A DNA stretch of 30,535 nucleotides from contig CAJTSU010000026.1 of NCBI GenBank assembly GCA_910579055.1, positions 1 through 30,535 of the forward strand, in the 5' to 3' direction. This document shows positions 25,295 through 30,535 of this stretch, in pieces (positions within the stretch are counted from its first letter, which is position 1; each line of letters opens with the position of its first letter). The notes beneath the pieces are model-generated. The model ran no database searches and was not told the origin of the DNA. It worked only from the letters and a program-made list of their open reading frames with translations. A program made the translations under genes and the position numbers. The DNA comes from an uncultured Mailhella sp. Lineage in GTDB: Bacteria; Desulfobacterota; Desulfovibrionia; Desulfovibrionales; Desulfovibrionaceae.

Positions 25295-25575
25295 GATTGA
25301 CTCCTTGGATAAATAAGGACATAAAACCTCTGACCTGTGACGCTGTACAAATAATACAGCTTTTTATAATGCGCAATCATTCACAATTCTTTTCATGAAA
25401 ATTTTTTTGTGGCTCTGTCATGGTGCCATGCCAACAGCGCTGCGCGGAGCGTATGGTTTTGCTCCGGCACAGGCGCCAGCGGATGTCGCCGCCCGTACCG
25501 AAGTAAACATGCGCCTCTCGCACAGCGGCATCAGCGTGATGCCGCAATAACCATGTCTACCATATTGGGGGTGTC
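25295..25575. repeat. Leader of the UGA gene and repeat copy D
   Basis: The part near 25295-25401 is AT-rich and upstream of the exported-protein gene. It contains the dyad GCTGTA-N7-TACAGC (about 25342-25360) and the palindrome TTTTCATGAAAA (25390-25401), but I could not place a convincing promoter. From 25434 to 25470 is a repeat module shared with 23657-23693. From about 25511 to 25545 is a module shared, inverted, with 21766-21796, ending in the hairpin GCGGCATCA/TGATGCCGC at 25525-25545. Confidence 0.55.
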
Positions 25576-26514
25576 TTACAACGGAAAATGACAACGCACG
25601 ATATGTCCACCCGAAGCTTGCTCTTCCGGGCTTTTTTCCCGGCACAGTTCACGGGCAATGGGACAACGGGGATGAAAGGCGCACCCGCGCGGCGGGACAA
25701 AGGGGCTGGGCATTTCCCCTGCCAGAGGGGTTCCGCCTTTGCCCGGAGCGGCGGCAAGAAGCGCCCTTGAATACGGGTGAGCGGGGTGGCTGAACAATTC
25801 ATCGCGCGAAGCAAGCTCCACAATATGCCCCAGATACATGACCGCGATCTGCCGGCTCATAAAGCCAACCACGCTCAAGTCATGGGAAATAAACAGATAG
25901 CTCAGCCCTCGTTCATCCTGCATGTCCTTGAGCAGATTCAACACCTGGGCCTGAACAGAAGCGTCCAGCGCGGAAACTGGCTCATCACACACCACAAGGG
26001 AGGGGTCGGCGACAAGCGCCCGGGCCACGGCCACTCTTTGGCGCTGTCCGCCGGAAAACTCGTGCGGAAACAGATCAGCCTGTTCCGGCCGCAGTTCCAC
26101 TTTCTCCAGCATGGCAAGCACCCGCTCCCGCAGGTCGGCGGAAGACAGTTCCGGCCTTGTCATGCGCAGCGGTTCCGCCACTGAAGTTCCCACACTGAGC
26201 CGGGGATTGAGAGAAGAAAAAGGATCCTGAAATACCATCTGGATACGCCGGGCTCGCTCCCGGGACATAAGGGAAGCCAACGGCGCGGCATCGATCAGCA
26301 CCTCTCCGGCCGAAGGCGCCAGCAGGCCGACAGCCATACGCGCCAGGGTGGATTTTCCGCACCCGGATTCCCCCACCAGCCCGAGAGTCTCCCCTTTTTC
26401 CACATGCAGGGATACATCATCCACCGCGCGCAACGTCATGCCACGCAGGTCAAGCAGGCCCTTACGCACCTGAAACTCGCGGCTCACCCGCCTGAATTCC
26501 AGAGGATATGTCAT
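25576..26514 (-). CDS. Oligopeptide/nickel-type ABC transporter ATP-binding protein (OppF/DppF-like)
   Basis: A 312-aa ATPase. It has Walker A GESGCGKST (48-56), FQDPFSSLNPR after the Q-loop, the signature FSGGQRQRVAVARAL (153-167), Walker B LVVCDE (173-178), and the switch His in FISHDLSVV. The C-terminal CAFHPRCPIARELC is the oligopeptide/dipeptide C-terminal domain typical of OppD/OppF, DppD/DppF and NikD/NikE proteins. ATG 26514 lies four bases after the cobT stop; longer frames would run through cobT. No permease, binding protein or partner ATPase is visible downstream, so its partners must be elsewhere. The substrate cannot be assigned. Confidence 0.85.
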   Translation of the reverse strand: MTYPLEFRRVSREFQVRKGLLDLRGMTLRAVDDVSLHVEKGETLGLVGESGCGKSTLARMAVGLLAPSAGEVLIDAAPLASLMSRERARRIQMVFQDPFSSLNPRLSVGTSVAEPLRMTRPELSSADLRERVLAMLEKVELRPEQADLFPHEFSGGQRQRVAVARALVADPSLVVCDEPVSALDASVQAQVLNLLKDMQDERGLSYLFISHDLSVVGFMSRQIAVMYLGHIVELASRDELFSHPAHPYSRALLAAAPGKGGTPLAGEMPSPFVPPRGCAFHPRCPIARELCREKSPEEQASGGHIVRCHFPL

Positions 26515-26518
26515 ATCC

Positions 26519-27625
26519 TTATCCGACGGCCGGGGTCGCCCCGGCAACACTGGCTCCGCTGAATGTCGCCATTTCATTATAAATGGCGGCGGCGGCGCGC
26601 AGCAGAGGAAAGGCCGCCGCGCTTCCCGTTCCCTCGCCAAGGCGGAAACCAAGCTGAAGCAGGGGAGTCTGCCCCATTTTTTCCATGACAGCGGCGTAGC
26701 CCGGCTCCGCAGAGGCATGGGACAAAAAGGCATATTCTTTGACAGCCGGACACAGGGCGTGCGCCACGGCATAGGCTGAAGTGGAAATAAAGCCATCAAC
26801 CAGCACGGGAATGCGGCTTTCCGCCGCTCCCAGGGCTACCCCGGCCAGCACCATGATTTCATACCCCCCCAGGGCAAAGGCCATGCCCAGGGCATCGTGC
26901 GCGGCAATCACGCTCCGGTGCAGTTCCAGCGCGCGGTGAATCACTTCCGTCTTGCGTCGTATTCCGGCGGCGTTCAAGCCGGTTCCCGGCCCGACCACCT
27001 GTTCCGGTTCCAACCCGTACAGGGCACAAAACAGAGCCGTGGCGGGCGTGGTATTACCGATGCCCATTTCTCCCGTGGCCACAAGGCGGATACCCTGCTC
27101 GGCAGCATAGCGCACCGTGTCCATACCGTATTCAAGAGCCTTGACGCAATGCCCGGCGCTCATGGCGCATTCGCGGGCAAGGTTTGCGGTTCCCCGCCCC
27201 AGACGGAGGTTCTTCAGCCTAGGGTATTGCTCCTCATTCAGGGCATCGTGAGCGCCGCCGGCATCCACAACTATCATTTCCATGCCGTTGAGACGGGAAA
27301 GCACACTGATGCCCGCCCCGCCTTCCAGAATATTGCGCAACATCTGACCTGTCACTTCCTGCGGGAAGGCGCTGACGCCTTCTTCCACCACGCCGTGATC
27401 TCCGCCCGCGACAACCACAAGGGCAGGCTCCACGCGCAACGGATGCCGGCCTCCGTTGATCATGAACAAGCGTGCGGCGATATCCTCAAGGCGGCCCAAA
27501 CTTCCCTGTGGCTTGGTCAGATCATCAAGGTGCGCCCGGGCGGCATGTTCAAGCCCGGCATCAACCGGGCGGATATCGTCAAGGCGACGGGCAAATTCAG
27601 GAAAAGCGTTCAGATTTGTACTCAT
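26519..27625 (-). CDS. cobT: Nicotinate-nucleotide-dimethylbenzimidazole phosphoribosyltransferase
   Basis: Makes alpha-ribazole phosphate from nicotinate mononucleotide and the lower-ligand base, for the cobamide nucleotide loop. The 368-aa protein has the CobT marks KPQGSLGRLE (38-47), GGDHGVVEEGVSAFPQEVT, TGEMGIGNTTPA and the C-terminal GEGTG with the catalytic Glu331. No other cobalamin gene is in the window; the next gene is an OppF-type ATPase coupled by a four-base gap. No clear Shine-Dalgarno sequence precedes ATG 27625. The leader has a long-range dyad, but I see no cobalamin riboswitch consensus. Confidence 0.93.
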   Translation of the reverse strand: MSTNLNAFPEFARRLDDIRPVDAGLEHAARAHLDDLTKPQGSLGRLEDIAARLFMINGGRHPLRVEPALVVVAGGDHGVVEEGVSAFPQEVTGQMLRNILEGGAGISVLSRLNGMEMIVVDAGGAHDALNEEQYPRLKNLRLGRGTANLARECAMSAGHCVKALEYGMDTVRYAAEQGIRLVATGEMGIGNTTPATALFCALYGLEPEQVVGPGTGLNAAGIRRKTEVIHRALELHRSVIAAHDALGMAFALGGYEIMVLAGVALGAAESRIPVLVDGFISTSAYAVAHALCPAVKEYAFLSHASAEPGYAAVMEKMGQTPLLQLGFRLGEGTGSAAAFPLLRAAAAIYNEMATFSGASVAGATPAVG

Positions 27626-27641
27626 ATTTCAACCCGCAGTC

Positions 27642-27685
27642 GGCTCCTTCCGCCGGTTTATTCCACAGCACGACGGATAGGAGCC
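27642..27685 (-). promoter_or_regulatory. Leader dyad upstream of cobT
   Basis: GGCTCCT and AGGAGCC (27642-27648 and 27679-27685) can pair around a 30-base loop directly upstream of cobT. The AGGAG in one arm is about 18 bases from the start codon, too far for an ordinary ribosome site. A regulatory role is possible but unproven. Confidence 0.3.
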
Positions 27686-27769
27686 GTGCAGATTGCCCCA
27701 TTGAGAGGAAATAACATATCGTTTTGATGTGTTGTCAATCCATGCCCCGGAACTGAAAAACCTTCAGGT

Positions 27770-28942
27770 TCAACGTATCAGCATGGCGTCGCCGTAGGAG
27801 AAAAAACGGTATTTTGCCTCCACTGCGTGGGAATAGGCCCGAAGTATGCGTTCCCGCCCCGCAAACGCGGACACCAGCATGAGCAGGGAAGAACGGGGCA
27901 GATGAAAATTGGTGACAAGGCCATCCACCGCCCGGAAAGAAAAGCCCGGATAAATAAAAATATCGATCCAGCCCGACCAGCCTGTTTCGCAGGGTTCGGA
28001 GGAAGCGCCGGCGGCGCAAGCATCGCGAACAAAAAGTTCGCGTCCCTCGCGCGCGCAAGCCAGCGCCGCGCCTTCCAGCGTGCGCGCCGAAGTGGTGCCC
28101 ACCGCAATTACCGGCCTTCCGTCCCGTTTCGCACGGCGCACCGCCTCAATGGTTGCGGGGGGAATTTCCGCATATTCCGCGTGCATCGGATGCCGGCGGA
28201 TATCTTCTTCCCGCACCGGGCTGAATGTTCCATACCCGACATGGAGCGTCACTTCCGCCCATTCAACACCGAGAGAAAGCAATCTCTCGCGCATTTCCCC
28301 GGTGAAATGCAGGCCCGCCGTGGGTGCCGCCACGCTTCCCTTCTTGTCCCCCCTGGAATACAGGGTCTGATAACGGGAAATATCATCCGCCTCCTGCTCG
28401 CGCCTGATATACGGCGGCAGGGGCAATTTGCCGGCCCGCTCCAGGATGTCCGTCAGGCTTCCGCTCCAGACAAGGCGCAGTGTGTGTCTGCCGAAGTCCT
28501 TTTTTTTCAGCACGTCAGCCTGTAATTCGCCGAAATCGAGCGTGTCTTTCTCACGGATGTTTCTGCCGGGCTTGAGCAGGGCTTCGGCTTCCGCCTCGAA
28601 GCGGATGGTTGCGTCATCTGCATTATCGGTACAGATACGCGCGCTCTTTTCCAGCAACACCGGAGGCGTGAGCAGCAGCATTTCCGCCTTGCCCCCACGC
28701 GGTCTGCTGCCGAACAGCCGCGCGGGCACCACACGGGAATTGTTGACCACAAGCAGCGCGTTTTCCGGAAGAAATTCAGGCAGATTATCAAATACGGCAT
28801 CGATCGGGCAAACACCGTCCCCGTGCCGGTTCAGCACCATCAGACGCGATGTTCCCCGTACTTCGGGAGGATGCTGCGCAATGAGTTCTTCAGGCAGGAT
28901 ATAATGGTAACTCTCAAGGGAAAAAACGTCGAAATCAGCCAT
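27770..28942 (-). CDS. queA: S-adenosylmethionine:tRNA ribosyltransferase-isomerase
   Basis: Transfers and rearranges the ribosyl group of SAM onto preQ1 at tRNA position 34, giving epoxyqueuosine. The 390-aa protein shows the QueA blocks LIAQHPPEVRGTSRLMVL, LLVVNNSRVVPARLFG, AAPTAGLHFT, VTLHVGYGTFSPV, VIAVGTTSARTLE and TNFHLPRSSLLMLVSAF. It is a little longer than the E. coli enzyme (about 356 aa), partly through an insertion before KPGRNIREKD. It starts four bases after the stop of the M23 peptidase gene, so translation is probably coupled; its own ribosome site is weak. Confidence 0.95.
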   Translation of the reverse strand: MADFDVFSLESYHYILPEELIAQHPPEVRGTSRLMVLNRHGDGVCPIDAVFDNLPEFLPENALLVVNNSRVVPARLFGSRPRGGKAEMLLLTPPVLLEKSARICTDNADDATIRFEAEAEALLKPGRNIREKDTLDFGELQADVLKKKDFGRHTLRLVWSGSLTDILERAGKLPLPPYIRREQEADDISRYQTLYSRGDKKGSVAAPTAGLHFTGEMRERLLSLGVEWAEVTLHVGYGTFSPVREEDIRRHPMHAEYAEIPPATIEAVRRAKRDGRPVIAVGTTSARTLEGAALACAREGRELFVRDACAAGASSEPCETGWSGWIDIFIYPGFSFRAVDGLVTNFHLPRSSLLMLVSAFAGRERILRAYSHAVEAKYRFFSYGDAMLIR

Positions 28943-28946
28943 ACGG

Positions 28947-30362
28947 TCAACGGGTCCATTCCGCCGGGCTGTATTCGGCCAGTTCCGTCTCGCCGCTCAG
29001 GAAGGCGCGCGATAACGCGACCTGCTGCTGAAACTCGCCCATATGAAGCTTGTCCACCGGGTCTTCACGCGGCACAATGATATCCGCAGGATTAACGAAT
29101 TTTCCGTTCCTGCGCATGCGAAAGTCAAGATGCGGCCCCGTAGCCAACCCTGTGGCGCCCACAAAGCCGATAACATCGCCCCGTTCCACCTTTTCGCCCT
29201 TTTTCAGTTTTTTGGCGAATCCGGCAAGATGGGCATACTGCGTTTCCAGCCCGTTGCGGTGCTTGATCACGATCATGTTGCCGTACCCCTGCCCCCATCC
29301 GGCCCTGGTCACGACGCCGTCGGCCACACTCCTGACCGGTGTGCCGTGCGGCGCCGCATAGTCTATTCCCTCATGAGGACGCACTACACCGAGAATAGGG
29401 TGACGGCGCTTCAGATTGAATTTGGAACTGACGCGGGTAAATGCCAGGGGAGCCTTGAGCAGGGCCATTTGCAGGGCTTCCCCCCGGGAATTGTAGTGGT
29501 GAAGGGTGCCGTCCGCATCGGCAAAAAGGTACGCTTCAAAGCGTTTGCCCCGGTTGGTGAACCAGGCGGCCAGGATATGCCCGTATCCCTTGAATTCGCC
29601 TTTGCGATAGCGTTTTTCCACCAGCACCTCGAACGAATCCTGTTCGCGGATGTCGTTAATAAAATTGATTTCGCATTCAAAAACACGGGCCAAACGAATG
29701 GCCAGCAAGGGGTCTTCACCCTGGCTGGCCACACAGTCAAACAGACTGGAATCAATCTGCCCTTTCACCAATGCCAATTCAATATCATAGGAAATTTTTT
29801 CCAGCGAAGCCCTGAATTTTCCATTCTCGCACGAAACGACCAGTTGCTCGTCTTTATTGACCTCGTAGGTGAAAGAACTGAATTCTCCCGCCTGATTCCG
29901 CATGAAAACAAATGGCTGGCCGACGATGATTTTACGCAACGACCATGTATCTTCCGCTGCCTGCACAATGGAATATGCCTCGGAGACGGTGGTCAGTTCC
30001 TGTAAGATGCCTCCGGCGGTATCGCCGTTTTCCACCGTACCGCTCAGAGAAAGGCTTCCGTCTTCCAGACGTTCGGCAATGTAACGCTCGTTTTCCGCCC
30101 ATGGAGACGGGCCGGAATCAACGCTCGCCGGGTCTTCCTCCTTTTCCTCATTGAAAAAGGACTCGAACGAGAAAAAGGAAAACGGGTTTGCAACCCGTTC
30201 GTTTTCTCCCGAAGAGACTTCAGACCCGATGGATTCAGGCACAGACAGAGCGGCAGAAGCCTGACCTGGCAGGCAGACCATGCAAACACAAACACACGCG
30301 AACAACATACCCCGGGCCGGGATTCCGTTCGCGAGAATACGGCGGAAGAATAATTTTTTCAT
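28947..30362 (-). CDS. M23-family murein endopeptidase with variant zinc site
   Basis: A 471-aa exported peptidase expected to cut peptidoglycan cross-links in the periplasm. A signal peptide or signal anchor ends near GQASA (about residue 37). A 100-residue acidic, Ser-rich stretch follows, then an OapA/LysM-like region (VENGDTAGGILQEL), then a C-terminal LytM domain. Zinc residues His330 and Asp334 are in RPHEGIDY. The usual HxH reads GPHLDF, so His411 is followed by Asp413 instead of the second His. YAHLAGFAKKLKKGEKVERGDVIG is the normal M23 core. ATG 30362 is used; TTG 30377 is an alternative, and both have weak ribosome sites. Confidence 0.88.
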   Translation of the reverse strand: MKKLFFRRILANGIPARGMLFACVCVCMVCLPGQASAALSVPESIGSEVSSGENERVANPFSFFSFESFFNEEKEEDPASVDSGPSPWAENERYIAERLEDGSLSLSGTVENGDTAGGILQELTTVSEAYSIVQAAEDTWSLRKIIVGQPFVFMRNQAGEFSSFTYEVNKDEQLVVSCENGKFRASLEKISYDIELALVKGQIDSSLFDCVASQGEDPLLAIRLARVFECEINFINDIREQDSFEVLVEKRYRKGEFKGYGHILAAWFTNRGKRFEAYLFADADGTLHHYNSRGEALQMALLKAPLAFTRVSSKFNLKRRHPILGVVRPHEGIDYAAPHGTPVRSVADGVVTRAGWGQGYGNMIVIKHRNGLETQYAHLAGFAKKLKKGEKVERGDVIGFVGATGLATGPHLDFRMRRNGKFVNPADIIVPREDPVDKLHMGEFQQQVALSRAFLSGETELAEYSPAEWTR

Positions 30363-30461
30363 GATGTTTTTGAGCAATATACGTTTTCCGGCAGGCTGTC
30401 CAGAACACGATTCAGAATTTTTCTTCCGGCCCGCAGAATATCATGTTAAGATATCCCACTG

Positions 30462-30525
30462 TAGAATAGTGTTGAACATATCCTTGACCGCCGGAGGAAC
30501 GCGCGTTAGCGCGTATGGAGCGACG
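30462..30525 (-). repeat. Dispersed intergenic repeat, copy B
   Basis: On the minus strand this segment matches 65-127 along its length, with the blocks TCCATACGCGCT, CCTCCGGC, GTCAAGGATA and TTCAACACTATT. It also partly matches 23721-23762. It lies upstream of the M23 peptidase gene and is followed at the window edge by a run of ten C residues (30526-30535). Confidence 0.7.
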
Positions 30526-30535
30526 CCCCCCCCCC

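Noticed and set aside
23540..25300. A 586-codon plus-strand open frame opposite the UGA-containing gene
   Set aside because: Its composition is that of an antisense shadow of a GC-rich gene. It lacks a ribosome site and motif, and the opposite strand has a signal peptide, ribosome site and terminator.
27626..27769. Cobalamin riboswitch upstream of cobT
   Set aside because: No B12-box-like GCCACTG or conserved core is visible in the 144-base leader.

Overview
The window looks like chromosomal DNA of a GC-rich, Gram-negative, probably anaerobic member of the Desulfovibrionaceae (Bilophila/Desulfovibrio-like). This is inferred from gene content: hldD for LPS heptose, a TAXI-type TRAP system, a YkgJ cysteine-cluster protein, cobT, queA and an NADP-type gdhA. 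I could not run a taxonomic search. I saw no rRNA, tRNA, CRISPR array or insertion sequence.

Layout. (1) 275-6892, plus strand, housekeeping: asnS and trmH, then a DegP/HtrA protease, then a 686-aa protein with a disordered Arg/Asp/Gly-rich N-terminus joined to a chorismate-mutase-like helical segment and a degenerate EPSP-synthase-like fold, a small overlapping ORF, and a YkgJ-type protein. (2) 7131-12495, minus strand: a five-gene cluster in transcription order flavoprotein, amidohydrolase-like protein, TAXI solute-binding protein, second amidohydrolase-like protein, fused TRAP permease. The permease is broken by a frameshift. A LysR regulator (12773-13684) lies just upstream. (3) 14136-16981, plus strand: hldD and metN-metI without metQ. 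(4) 17078-20542: a LysR gene divergent from an SLC13/DASS-type transporter and a third amidohydrolase-like gene. (5) 20553-23318, minus strand: an mnmM/ytqB-type tRNA methyltransferase with an unknown partner, then gdhA. (6) 23840-25294, minus strand: an exported protein of unknown family whose frame is crossed by one UGA, making it a candidate selenoprotein or a recent nonsense mutation. (7) 25576-30362, minus strand: cobT with an orphan OppF-type ATPase, and an M23 endopeptidase with queA.

Three things stand out. The three amidohydrolase-like paralogues share the amidohydrolase-2 framework but have lost essentially all expected metal ligands (HxH became RxR, and the C-terminal Asp became Ser or Ala). 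They are tied to two unrelated carboxylate-type transporters, each with a LysR gene, which suggests a shared uptake-and-conversion theme with an unknown substrate. The UGA in the exported protein is followed by 103 in-frame codons and sits in a U-x-x-C arrangement. The 686-aa protein appears to be a fusion of two shikimate/chorismate-pathway folds that have both lost catalytic residues.

The intergenic regions carry a dispersed mosaic repeat family. Copies lie at both window ends in inverted orientation and around gdhA and the UGA gene.
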